A DNA stretch of 36,062 bases from DAOUTY01 sp964453665 (GTDB taxonomy: Bacteria; Chloroflexota; Dehalococcoidia; SZUA-161): positions 1 to 36,062 of the forward strand of contig CAYVQT010000034.1 of NCBI GenBank assembly GCA_964453665.1, read 5' to 3'. The notes beneath the pieces are model-generated. The model was not told the origin of the DNA. It made no database searches and worked only from the letters and a program-made list of their open reading frames with translations. Positions 16,218 through 23,177 of the stretch are shown in pieces. The first letter of the stretch is position 1; every line of letters begins with the position of its first letter. The translations under genes and the position numbers were made by a program.

Positions 16218-16473
16218 GATAACCCCCAGAGCAAGAAGGGAGCTGGATAAGCTCCCTTTAAAGGACTTTAGGAGGGTAGACGCCCTCATTTGGGCGCTGA
16301 CCGAAGATCCGAGACCACAGGGGGTTAAGAAGCTGAAAGGAGCTATCCATCGAATTCGCGCCGGTGATTGGCGCATCATCTACGCCGTTTTGGACAAGGA
16401 CCGGTTGATAATCGTGGGTAAGATTGCCCGCCGCTCCGAACACACTTATGATAAGGTGGAGGGGCTTTTCTGA
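16204..16473 (+). CDS. RelE/ParE-family toxin
   Basis: An 89-residue RelE-superfamily protein: YRIEITPRARRELDKLPLKDFRRVDALIWAL, then PQGVKKLKGAIHRIRAGDWRIIYAV and the basic C-terminal VGKIARRSEHTYD. The GDWRIIYAVLDKDRLIIV stretch and C-terminal Arg/Tyr/His residues match ribosome-dependent mRNA interferases of the RelE type. It is translationally coupled to the antitoxin (14-base overlap). Its TGA is separated by one base from the ATG of the AMMECR1 fragment. Such pairs often mark mobile or recently acquired DNA. Confidence 0.88.
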   Translation: MYRIEITPRARRELDKLPLKDFRRVDALIWALTEDPRPQGVKKLKGAIHRIRAGDWRIIYAVLDKDRLIIVGKIARRSEHTYDKVEGLF

Positions 16474-16474
16474 T

Positions 16475-16654
16475 ATGGCACTCCAAAGGTACAGTATGGT
16501 CGTGGAGAGCGGGAAACGGCACGGGCTGCTGCTGCCCGACCTCGAAGGCGTGGACACTGTGGACAAGCAGATAGACATCTGCCGCCAGAAGGCCGGTATA
16601 TATCCCGACGAGCCCGTAAAGCTCTACCAGTTCGAGGTGAAGAGGTACAAATGA
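16475..16654 (+). pseudogene. AMMECR1 C-terminal fragment (duplicated gene end)
   Basis: A 59-residue frame starts MALQRYSMVVES and then repeats the last ~50 residues of the MEMO-AMMECR1 protein, including LPDLEGVDTV. Without the RGCIG core it cannot form the domain. Outside the 128-base exact block both flanks still resemble AMMECR1 at lower identity: QRYSMVV versus KKYGVIV, and QFEVKRYK versus RFEVKRYR. This could be an older AMMECR1 remnant refreshed by gene conversion from the intact gene, or a direct duplication followed by edge changes. Confidence 0.8.
16500..16627 (+). repeat. Direct repeat copy 2
   Basis: 128 bases identical to 14828-14955 at a constant offset of 1672. The repeats flank R1, the 171-aa gene, R2 and the toxin-antitoxin pair. 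Confidence 0.97.
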
Positions 16655-16842
16655 GTTCGAACCGGGGTTCGAGTGCTGCGCGCGGAGGACCTTTCATATC
16701 TGAGGCACTTGGCTAACGGAAAAAGCGGCATTCCGTAGATGATATAGGCACAAATTCTGGGCTGGCAGTGGCGGTGCTTCTTGTCGAGTTGAAAGGCGAA
16801 ATTCCGCTTGAAGAAAGTAACATGAAAGGAAACCAGAAATGA
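16651..16842 (+). pseudogene. Interrupted small ORF coupled to both neighbours
   Basis: ATG at 16651 overlaps the stop of the AMMECR1 fragment (ATGA). The frame gives 21 residues (MSSNRGSSAARGG...), a TAA at 16714, then resumes open to a TGA at 16840-16842 that overlaps the next ATG. The second half (SGLAVAVLLVELKGEIPLEE) looks coding. It is either a decayed gene with one nonsense codon or the displaced tail of a truncated gene. No family is recognised. Confidence 0.35.
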
Positions 16843-17141
16843 AAGAGGAAAATACTCCTATGATTGTGAGAGAGATGGTCATAAATAGACCAAATCTGTT
16901 TGTGCGGCCCTTGTCTCTCCATTTCGCCAAAGAAGCGCGAACCAGCTTGTTGGAGAAATTTGGTCGTTCTGTCTTGGAAGTCACGATTACGAAGAAGTAT
17001 GAAGGATTCCGCGCCACTGGGAAAGAACGTTTTCTGGTAATAAAAATCAAGGTTGATTCTCAACAAGTGCGTGATGCGATCGAGACCCAACTGGCTGTCT
17101 CGAGACTTCACGAACTGTCGAAGGAACTCGGAATCAAATAA
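16839..17141 (+). CDS. Hypothetical protein, 100 aa
   Basis: The start ATG at 16839 overlaps the upstream stop as ATGA and has AAAGGA 11 bases before it. The product contains a beta/alpha pattern (NRPNLFVRPLSLHFAKEARTSLL, SVLEVTITKKYEGF, ERFLVIKIKVDSQQVRDAIETQL) and no membrane segment. It could be a small DNA- or RNA-binding or regulatory protein, but no family is recognised. An opposite-strand frame covers the same bases but has a much less protein-like product. It ends 14 bases before repeat R3. Confidence 0.55.
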   Translation: MKEENTPMIVREMVINRPNLFVRPLSLHFAKEARTSLLEKFGRSVLEVTITKKYEGFRATGKERFLVIKIKVDSQQVRDAIETQLAVSRLHELSKELGIK

Positions 17142-17155
17142 ATGGGCTCGATGCT

Positions 17156-17231
17156 TGCTCAAGGGGGATGTTTTTCATCCCCCGCAAATGGCGGGCAGTG
17201 TTGGGGATGATAACATTCCCAAAGAACAGGG
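17156..17231. repeat. Palindromic dispersed repeat R3 (subtype A)
   Basis: Stem GGGGGATG / CATCCCCC with a TTTTT loop (17163-17183), CCCGC / GCGGG, then GTTGGGGATG / CATTCCCAAA (17200-17223), where one pair becomes G-T and the terminal pair is lost. It aligns with R1 over its full length except a few missing bases in the middle. Confidence 0.88.
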
Positions 17232-17244
17232 TATATTATAACAT

Positions 17245-18027
17245 ATGCATCCTCTGGACAGCGTTTGGCTCAAAATCATCAGGGCGAAGGAACATCTCGA
17301 TTTTTTCTATGGGGAAATCGAGATGTTCTGGCTCACGAAGCCCGAACCATATGCATTCATTCCAGAGGATGATACCAAAAATTCCGAGAAAGTCTTTAGG
17401 TTTAAGGTGAACAGGGAACCCCCTATCGGTTGGAGTATAATCGTTGGTGATATCGCTTTTAACCTGCGGTCGGCACTAGACCATCTTGCCTGGCAACTTG
17501 CACGCCTCACGACCCAAAAACCTTACAGCCATACAGAGTTCCCCATTTTCGATTCTGCCGACGATTTCAAAAAATCTGGTATCACAAAAATGAGGAATAT
17601 CCCGCCCAAAGCCCAACAGGTTATTGAAACCCTTCAACCTTATCACAGAGGGGATTGGGCTGATGTTGACCATCTCTGGTTGCTCCATGAGATTAATCGC
17701 ATTGATAAACATAGGGAAATTACCCCTTGCTTTGGTGAGTCTATCGTTAAATATAGTGGTATGCCTGGAATCTACCCTTCTGGCAGACTCTACGATGGTG
17801 CTGTAATAACAGCCCCCATACCTGAGGGTGAATTCCAAATGAAACTCGGAGCCTCGATAGCGTTCGATGTACCCACGCTCAAATTTCCCGTCGACTTCGC
17901 CAAGATCAACGGCATACACAAGTTCATTAGAGAAGAGGTAATCCCACGATTTTCTAGCTTCTTCCCTGAGTCTAAAAGAGTGGAACGTATCTATATTCAT
18001 AAGCCCCTTTCTATTGACATGATATAG
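17245..18027 (+). CDS. Hypothetical protein, 260 aa
   Basis: A soluble protein of 260 residues. Its mark is GDIAFNLRSALDHLAWQLA at ~74-92, a motif I associate with a widespread but uncharacterised family in accessory regions of bacteria and phages. A second conserved-looking zone is WLLHEINRIDKHREI (~143-157), with His and Asp that could bind metal (inference). No signal peptide or membrane helix is present. The ATG follows TATATTATAACAT with no Shine-Dalgarno, so it may be leaderless. It lies between repeats R3 and R4. Codon use is AT-richer than rarA next door, in line with acquired DNA. Confidence 0.65.
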   Translation: MHPLDSVWLKIIRAKEHLDFFYGEIEMFWLTKPEPYAFIPEDDTKNSEKVFRFKVNREPPIGWSIIVGDIAFNLRSALDHLAWQLARLTTQKPYSHTEFPIFDSADDFKKSGITKMRNIPPKAQQVIETLQPYHRGDWADVDHLWLLHEINRIDKHREITPCFGESIVKYSGMPGIYPSGRLYDGAVITAPIPEGEFQMKLGASIAFDVPTLKFPVDFAKINGIHKFIREEVIPRFSSFFPESKRVERIYIHKPLSIDMI

Positions 18028-18030
18028 TTA

Positions 18031-18112
18031 CCTTTAGGAAAGGGGGATTTTTACTCCACTGTGAAGGGTGAGCAAGGTTGGGTTGGGGATGATAACATCC
18101 CCAACGAGCGGG
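18031..18112. repeat. Palindromic dispersed repeat R4 (subtype B)
   Basis: The left half aligns with R2 (CTTTAGGAAAGGGGGAT, TTTACTCCA). The right half is the perfect palindrome GTTGGGGATG / CATCCCCAAC with an ATAA loop (18082-18105), then AACGAGCGGG. It ends 20 bases before the rarA start and lies within an in-frame upstream extension that should not be taken as coding. Confidence 0.88.
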
Positions 18113-18132
18113 ATTCTTACAGAGTAAGAGGA

Positions 18133-19512
18133 ATGAAGCAGCGCAGGAAAGGCCCGGACCTCTTTCAACATGCCAGTGAAGGGCAGTTGGAGCGTGAGGC
18201 GCCACTGGCCGCGCGGATGAGGCCGCGGAGCTTCGGCGAGTTCGTGGGGCAGGAGCACATCATGGGCGAGAGCCATGTGCTGAGAAAGAGCATCGAAGCC
18301 GACCAGCTTCCCTCGATAATATTCTGGGGCCCGCCGGGCAGCGGCAAGACCACACTCGCCTATATCATCGCCAGCGTCACCGAGTCACACTTCAGCCCGG
18401 TATCCGCGGTGGCCTCGGGCGTAGCCGACCTGCGCCGTATCGTCGAGGAGGCCAGAGAGCGCCGCGGCCTGTACCGGCAGCGCACAATCCTCTTCATCGA
18501 CGAGATACACCGCTTCAACAAGGCGCAGCAGGACGCCATCCTCCCCTACGTGGAGAACGGCACCATCACCCTCATCGGCGCCACCACAGAGAACCCCTCC
18601 TTCGAGGTTATCTCACCCCTGCTCTCACGATGCCGCGTGTTCACCCTGAACGCGCTCACCGAGGAGCAGGTGCGGCTGATAGTCGAGCAGGCCCTGGAGG
18701 ATAAAGAGCGGGGACTGGGGAATATGAAGGCGGAAGTGGAGGGCGATGCCCTCGACCTCCTGCTTGTTATGTCAAATGGCGACGCACGGATAGCGCTAAA
18801 TGCCCTGGAGCTTGCCGCCACGACGACCCTTCCTTCGGAGGACGGCAGACGCCATGTCAGGCTCGGTGACATCGAGGACGCCCTTCAGCACCGCGCCCTG
18901 CTCTACGACAAGGCCGGTGAGGAGCACTTTAACATCATCTCCGCCCTGCACAAGTCTCTCAGGGACTCCGACCCCGACGCCGCCCTCTACTGGATGGGGC
19001 GGATGCTGGAGGCGGGGGAGGACCCACTCTATATCGCCCGGCGGCTGGTGAGGTTCGCCTCGGAGGATGTGGGCATGGCCGACCCGCAGGCGCTGGTCAT
19101 CGCCACCTCGGCACAGCAGGCGGTACACTTCATCGGCATGCCCGAAGGCAACCTGGCGCTGGCCCAGGCGGTGGTATATCTGGCCACCGCGCCCAAGAGC
19201 AACGCCCTCTACAAAGCCTACGGCAAGGTGCAGCAGGACGTGGAGAGGACGAGGACAGAGCCGGTGCCGCTGCACCTGCGCAACCCGGTCACCGGCCTGA
19301 TGCGCCAGGTAGGCTACGGCAGGGGCTACAGGTACGCCCACGATTTCCCGGGGCACTTCGTCGAGCAGGAGCACCTACCCGATTCGCTCAAAGGGAAGAG
19401 GTACTACGAGCCGGGCGATCAGGGGTTCGAGAAGGAAATCGATGGCCGTCTCAAGAGATGGCGCGGACAGGGGAAAGAACCAAAAGGCGGGCAAAGCCAG
19501 AATAAAACATAG
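18133..19512 (+). CDS. rarA: Replication-associated recombination ATPase RarA (MgsA)
   Basis: A 459-residue AAA+ ATPase of the RarA/MgsA/WRNIP1 family, acting at stalled replication forks. Walker A is GPPGSGKTT (~67-75) and Walker B is TILFIDEIHRFNK (~119-131). GATTENPSFEVISPLLSRC supplies sensor 1 and the arginine-finger region. The C-terminal tetramerisation domain (ALYWMGRMLEAGEDPLYIARRLVRFASEDVG, GYRYAHDFPGHFVEQEHLP) is typical. The start chosen is the ATG at 18133 with AAGAGGA upstream. An extension to a GTG at 18061 is open but merely translates repeat R4. GC content is higher than in the island to its left, marking return to core chromosome. Confidence 0.96.
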   Translation: MKQRRKGPDLFQHASEGQLEREAPLAARMRPRSFGEFVGQEHIMGESHVLRKSIEADQLPSIIFWGPPGSGKTTLAYIIASVTESHFSPVSAVASGVADLRRIVEEARERRGLYRQRTILFIDEIHRFNKAQQDAILPYVENGTITLIGATTENPSFEVISPLLSRCRVFTLNALTEEQVRLIVEQALEDKERGLGNMKAEVEGDALDLLLVMSNGDARIALNALELAATTTLPSEDGRRHVRLGDIEDALQHRALLYDKAGEEHFNIISALHKSLRDSDPDAALYWMGRMLEAGEDPLYIARRLVRFASEDVGMADPQALVIATSAQQAVHFIGMPEGNLALAQAVVYLATAPKSNALYKAYGKVQQDVERTRTEPVPLHLRNPVTGLMRQVGYGRGYRYAHDFPGHFVEQEHLPDSLKGKRYYEPGDQGFEKEIDGRLKRWRGQGKEPKGGQSQNKT

Positions 19513-19520
19513 TGGAAAAG

Positions 19521-19574
19521 GGTAGACTGGAGCATCCGCTCCAGTAACGGTTGAAGCGGATGCTTCAACCTACC
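19521..19574. terminator. Bistable cruciform palindrome after rarA
   Basis: Two hairpins: CTGGAGC / GCTCCAG with loop ATCC (19527-19544), and GGTTGAAGC / GCTTCAACC with loop GGAT (19549-19570). The two loops are complementary. The larger arms AGCATCCGCT (19531-19540) and AGCGGATGCT (19555-19564) are also exact complements, enclosed by GGTAG / CTACC. One long hairpin or two short ones can therefore form. It probably ends transcription or insulates rarA. Related palindromes lie at 22126 and 26589. Confidence 0.6.
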
Positions 19575-19660
19575 CCATACTTTCAACCCCCGTTTGATCC
19601 ACCCGTTCCTCCTTGTCATTCAAAGGGCCGCAGGCTCCAGCGTCACAGCCTGTGCGGGTA

Positions 19661-20173
19661 TTACGGGCTCTGATATCGATTGTAGCTGACTATCTCCTCA
19701 AGCGCTTTCCTGCTCCTGGCGGCGGGGTCCTGATCGGGATAAGCGATGGGCGTCATTGCAACGATACGGATATTCTCGGGCACGCCCAGCGCTTCCTTTA
19801 CCGGGGCCTCGTTGAATCCGCCTATCCAGCAAGTAGCCAGACCACGCTCAGTCGCTGCCAGTATAAGGTGCTCCATGGCAATCCCTATATCCACGAGATA
19901 GTTCGGTATGTCCCCTTTGGCCCCCGGTTTCGCCGGGTCGGCACAGGCGACTATTATCACAGGCGCCTTCGCACTCCAGGGCATCCCCTCCGCTGCGATT
20001 TTACTCTTAATGTCCTCATCGGTCACAACAATAAAGTGCCAGCACTGCGTATTGGCCCAGGAAGGCGCCAGCCTGGCAGCTTCCAAGACATAGTTTATTT
20101 CCTCCTCCGGAACGGGGTCCAGCTTATATCTCCTTATACTCCGTCTCTTTCTAATGACATCCATAAGCTCCAT
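19661..20173 (-). CDS. Nitroreductase family protein
   Basis: The 170-residue protein is a compact FMN-dependent nitroreductase. The N-terminus MDVIRKRRSIRRYKLDPVPEEEI carries the RRSIRxY FMN-binding arginines. APSWANTQCWHFIVV matches the APS..N.QPW motif, with Cys replacing the usual Pro. DIGIAMEHLILAATERGLATCWIGGF is the conserved dimer helix. It uses NAD(P)H to reduce nitro or quinone substrates; the physiological substrate is unknown. It converges on rarA, with the palindromic element between. Upstream bases to 20285 hold no gene. Confidence 0.92.
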   Translation of the reverse strand: MELMDVIRKRRSIRRYKLDPVPEEEINYVLEAARLAPSWANTQCWHFIVVTDEDIKSKIAAEGMPWSAKAPVIIVACADPAKPGAKGDIPNYLVDIGIAMEHLILAATERGLATCWIGGFNEAPVKEALGVPENIRIVAMTPIAYPDQDPAARSRKALEEIVSYNRYQSP

Positions 20174-20285
20174 TTTGTACCGCCCCTTCTATCCCCTGCA
20201 AGTCGGCTTTACGCTCCTATTAAAAGTATACCACATACATAACAACTGCTGACGGCCACCATTTCCCCTTATACCTCCGCTAAAC

Positions 20286-20314
20286 TTATCAGAAAAACTG
20301 TGTTAAAATATAAA
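20286..20314 (+). promoter_or_regulatory. Promoter for the alpha/beta hydrolase
   Basis: -35 TTATCA, a 17-base spacer, -10 TATAAA, with an ~80-base leader before the ATG at 20402. Confidence 0.4.
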
Positions 20315-20401
20315 ACAATCATCCGATTAAGATGACGCTTCGTTTATTAACAATGGCCGCCTCCGCCTAAACACCGATTAACGGTCAAACCGGCTCAAGA
20401 G

Positions 20402-21049
20402 ATGACCGAGAATAGAGTAACGTTCTTTTGTGGTGCCCTATCCCTGGAAGGCATGTCCATCGTGCCTAAAGGAGAAGGGCCCTTTGCGGGAGTTGTTGTC
20501 TGCCACCCCCACCCCCTCTATGGCGGGATGATGGACAATAATATCGTCGTAGCGGTCTGCCAGGCCCTTTCACATGCGTCTATCGCCTCACTGAGATTCA
20601 ATTTCCGCGGCGTAGGCAGAAGCCAGGGAGTGCATGATAACGGAATCGGCGAGCAAGACGACGTCGCCGCGGCGCTTTCCTTCCTTTCATCAACCGAAGG
20701 GGTCGACCGGGACAGGCTCGGTCTTTGCGGTTACTCCTTCGGCGCCGGCGTTGCGCTTGACGTAGCCACCAAGAACGAGATGGTTAAAGCGCTGGCGCTG
20801 GTATCGCCAATCCTCTCTCCTGCATCTCCATTAGAGGGTTATGTCAAGCCCAAGCTGCTCCTGTGGGGCAGCGAGGATCTGGCGCTTCCCGCTGTCGATC
20901 TCAAGAGTTTCGCCGACGAACTACCGGAGCCGAAGCAATACAAGGTAATCTCCGGCGCCGATCACCTCTGGTGGGGCTACGAGGATAAGGTAGGAGCCAG
21001 GGTTGCTGCCTTCTTCACAGACGCACTTAATCCGCCACTGCCCGGCTAG
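20402..21049 (+). CDS. Alpha/beta hydrolase (dienelactone-hydrolase-like)
   Basis: A 215-residue alpha/beta hydrolase without signal peptide. VVVCHPHPLYGGMMDNNIV supplies the oxyanion strand, and HPHPLYGG is typical of a family of short bacterial hydrolases. SLRFNFRGVGRSQG is the standard RGxGxS loop. The nucleophile elbow is GYSFGAG (Ser ~117). Candidate Asp is in LLLWGSEDLALP, and His is in ISGADHLWWG. Substrate unknown; small esters or lactones are likely. The gene overlaps the convergent DUF123 gene by four bases at its 3' end. Only a weak AAGAG precedes the ATG. Confidence 0.87.
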   Translation: MTENRVTFFCGALSLEGMSIVPKGEGPFAGVVVCHPHPLYGGMMDNNIVVAVCQALSHASIASLRFNFRGVGRSQGVHDNGIGEQDDVAAALSFLSSTEGVDRDRLGLCGYSFGAGVALDVATKNEMVKALALVSPILSPASPLEGYVKPKLLLWGSEDLALPAVDLKSFADELPEPKQYKVISGADHLWWGYEDKVGARVAAFFTDALNPPLPG

Positions 21050-21498
21050 GTTAATCCCTCCAACTCCGGAGAAGCCCTGCGCAAATCCAGTCCCTTCTCA
21101 CCCAGTTGACGGCGAAAAACCTCAAAGGGCGGTTTAGAGGGGAAATGGACGAGGTGAGAATGACAGCCACAACCCGTTGAGCCGAACCCAGCGACCAGCG
21201 ACCTGCCCTGAGGCATGCCCGCCGCAGCCTGATACAAGCTGCATTCCAACTTCTCGCCGGAAATTAAATACCAGGCCTCAACCACTTTAGCTTCCTGTCT
21301 CAGGTAATCGATATGCCAGTGACGCTTCCTCCCACCCCGGATGTGCCGCCTTACCCTCGGGAGAAGTCCTCCCAGAGCGCTGCCCACGTATAGATAATAG
21401 CCGGCGGGGAAGGAGAAGGTTGTCAGCTTACCCACGGCGATGAGTGTATCTTTATCCAGCGAAAGGACGATGGCGTAAGTGCCCCTGGCGTTTGCCAC
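21046..21498 (-). CDS. DUF123 / GIY-YIG-related protein
   Basis: A 150-residue protein of the DUF123 family, related to GIY-YIG nucleases. It starts GTYAIVLSLDKDTLIAVGKL, with AGYYLYVGSALGGLLPRVRRHIR forming the GIY-YIG-like core, followed by RKRHWHIDYLRQEAKV with the conserved WHIDYL. A Cys/His cluster (GFGSTGCGCHSHLVHF) is also typical. Archaeal and bacterial members are often encoded near or fused to endonuclease III; an endonuclease III homologue is present elsewhere in this window (35268). It may process DNA (inference). Divergent from lspA with a 109-base gap. Confidence 0.85.
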   Translation of the reverse strand: MANARGTYAIVLSLDKDTLIAVGKLTTFSFPAGYYLYVGSALGGLLPRVRRHIRGGRKRHWHIDYLRQEAKVVEAWYLISGEKLECSLYQAAAGMPQGRSLVAGFGSTGCGCHSHLVHFPSKPPFEVFRRQLGEKGLDLRRASPELEGLT

Positions 21499-21607
21499 GG
21501 GGCGATTCTAGGCTCCAGACAGGCGGGTGTCAATGAATCATTGTCCGCAGTTCATCGATGTGCTAAACTCAGAATCGAAAATGCGACGGTGGCTGCGAAG
21601 GATAGCG

Positions 21608-22093
21608 ATGACGAAATCGGATGCCTTTAACCGTATGGTGGCAAGAGCTCTGCCCTTATTTTTAATTGCCCTGACAGTGATCGGCGTCGACCAGCTCAGC
21701 AAGTTCCTGGTAAGGGCCAATATGGAGTGGGGGCAGTCGATACCCAGCGAAGGCCTGGTGCGGATCACCTATACCACCAATACTGGCGGCGCCTTTGGCC
21801 TTTTCGCTAACCAGACCTTCCTCCTTACACTGGCAGCCGTCATCGCTATCACGGCCCTTGTACTGTATCTCCGCTACCTTCCTCCGGGGAGCAAGCTGCT
21901 CAAGGTAGGACTGGGGCTTGACCTCGGAGGTGCCATAGGCAACCTGATAGACCGCATCCGCCTCGGAGAGGTAACCGATTTTATCGATTTTGGTGCGTGG
22001 CCCGTATTCAACCTGGCTGATTCGGCCATAGTAGTCGGAACCTTTTTAATTGTCTATTACCTGTTGTTCGTCGCTAAGGGGAGGGTATTCTAG
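21608..22093 (+). CDS. lspA: Lipoprotein signal peptidase II
   Basis: A 161-residue aspartyl protease with four membrane helices that cleaves the signal from prolipoproteins after lipid attachment. The start chosen is the ATG at 21608, with GAAGGA upstream; the frame is open 27 codons further but lacks a site. Motifs are VDQLSKFLV, TTNTGGAFGLF, GGAIGNLIDRIRLGEVTDFIDF (catalytic Asp124) and FNLADSAI (catalytic Asp138). It supports the many lipoproteins seen here (serpin, phosphoesterase, cyclophilin). It is followed by rluD in the usual bacterial lspA-rluD order. Confidence 0.95.
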   Translation: MTKSDAFNRMVARALPLFLIALTVIGVDQLSKFLVRANMEWGQSIPSEGLVRITYTTNTGGAFGLFANQTFLLTLAAVIAITALVLYLRYLPPGSKLLKVGLGLDLGGAIGNLIDRIRLGEVTDFIDFGAWPVFNLADSAIVVGTFLIVYYLLFVAKGRVF

Positions 22094-22125
22094 AGAGATA
22101 TACGAAAGTTGATAAACCGGGTGGT

Positions 22126-22143
22126 CTGGAGCATCTGCTCCAG
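22126..22143. terminator. Perfect palindrome after lspA
   Basis: Arms CTGGAGCA / TGCTCCAG with a two-base TC loop, 32 bases after the lspA stop. The same core occurs after rarA and gltX. No T-run follows. The rest of the gap to 22231 is a degenerate version of the second rarA-side hairpin. Confidence 0.55.
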
Positions 22144-22231
22144 CTAAGGTTAACGCATCTCCCTCAACTTACGCTCAACCACGTTCAGGCGTACTAAAAA
22201 AAGATGCGCCCGGCTGGGTCCCATCGTAGAG

Positions 22232-23137
22232 ATGAACCAAGTATTTGAATTAAACGTCGACAGTCACAGCGATCGCCTCGATACATACGTCGCAAGGCAG
22301 TGCGGCATGTCTCGCGCCTATGCTCAGAAGTTAATCGAAGACGGGCAGGTCACCGTCAACGGCCGGTACGTAAAATCGAGCCACAGGCTCGATACCGGCG
22401 ATAAAGTGACTGCGATTATACCCCCCCCATCCCCCATCCCCCTGACTGCCGAGGACATACCCCTTACAGTTATCTACGAGGACAGCGACCTTATAGTGGT
22501 CGATAAGCCAGCGGGACTGCTCGTCCACCCCGCTGCGGGCAAGTACACTGGTACACTGGTAAACGCCCTGCTTGCCCGCTGCCCGGACCTCGGCGGAATC
22601 GACGGCTCAGTTCGCCCCGGCATCGTGCACAGACTGGACAAGGACACCTCAGGGCTTATGGTGGCATCCAAAAACGATGCGGCACATGCGAGCCTTTCCC
22701 GCCAGATCAAGCAGCGCTCGATTACAAAGGGATACCTCGCTCTGGTCACAGGACACCTCTTACCGGAGCGTGGCGCTATCGAGGGCCCTATAGGTCGCCA
22801 TCCCAATAACAGGAAGCGCATGGCGGTCGTCACCGGAGGCAAAGAGGCACAGACGCAGTATCAGGTGATTAAATACCTGGACGGCCACACCCTGCTCGAG
22901 GCAATGCCGGAAACCGGGCGCACACATCAGATCAGGGTCCATTTCTCAGCGATAGGGCATCCCCTCTTTGGCGACCCCGTTTATGGTAAGAAGTCGCCGC
23001 TTCTGGGAAGACAATTCCTCCACGCTCACCGCCTCGGTTTCAGATTGCCTTCGAACGGAGAATACGTAGAGTTCAGGTCGGAGCTCCCCCCCGACCTGGA
23101 GGAAACGCTAAAACATATCAGCAAGGAAGCTAACTGA
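22232..23137 (+). CDS. rluD: Ribosomal large subunit pseudouridine synthase, RluD type
   Basis: A 301-residue RluA/RluD-family enzyme that converts specific uridines of 23S rRNA to pseudouridine. An N-terminal S4 RNA-binding domain spans ~13-60 (RLDTYVARQCGMSRAYAQKLIEDGQVTVNG). The catalytic motif is HRLDKDTSGLMV with Asp136. The C-terminal signature GRTHQIRVHFSAIGHPLFGDPVYG is complete. The start has no strong ribosome site; the ATG at 22232 gives the family-typical N-terminus. It sits directly downstream of lspA and convergent to glnS. Confidence 0.94.
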   Translation: MNQVFELNVDSHSDRLDTYVARQCGMSRAYAQKLIEDGQVTVNGRYVKSSHRLDTGDKVTAIIPPPSPIPLTAEDIPLTVIYEDSDLIVVDKPAGLLVHPAAGKYTGTLVNALLARCPDLGGIDGSVRPGIVHRLDKDTSGLMVASKNDAAHASLSRQIKQRSITKGYLALVTGHLLPERGAIEGPIGRHPNNRKRMAVVTGGKEAQTQYQVIKYLDGHTLLEAMPETGRTHQIRVHFSAIGHPLFGDPVYGKKSPLLGRQFLHAHRLGFRLPSNGEYVEFRSELPPDLEETLKHISKEAN

Positions 23138-23177
23138 TAACCGGCATTGGCGAACCAGTGCTTTGAACCCGGCATTA

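Noticed and set aside
16713..17162. 149-residue minus-strand frame opposite the 100-aa gene
   Set aside because: The product is low in protein-like pattern, while the plus-strand frame has an ATGA overlap and a better composition.
14991..18112. Integron attC sites
   Set aside because: The arms do not fit the RYYYAAC / GTTRRRY core pair, and no integrase is in the window.
18061..18132. 24-codon N-terminal extension of RarA
   Set aside because: It is a translation of repeat R4; a good ribosome site and family-typical N-terminus support the ATG at 18133.
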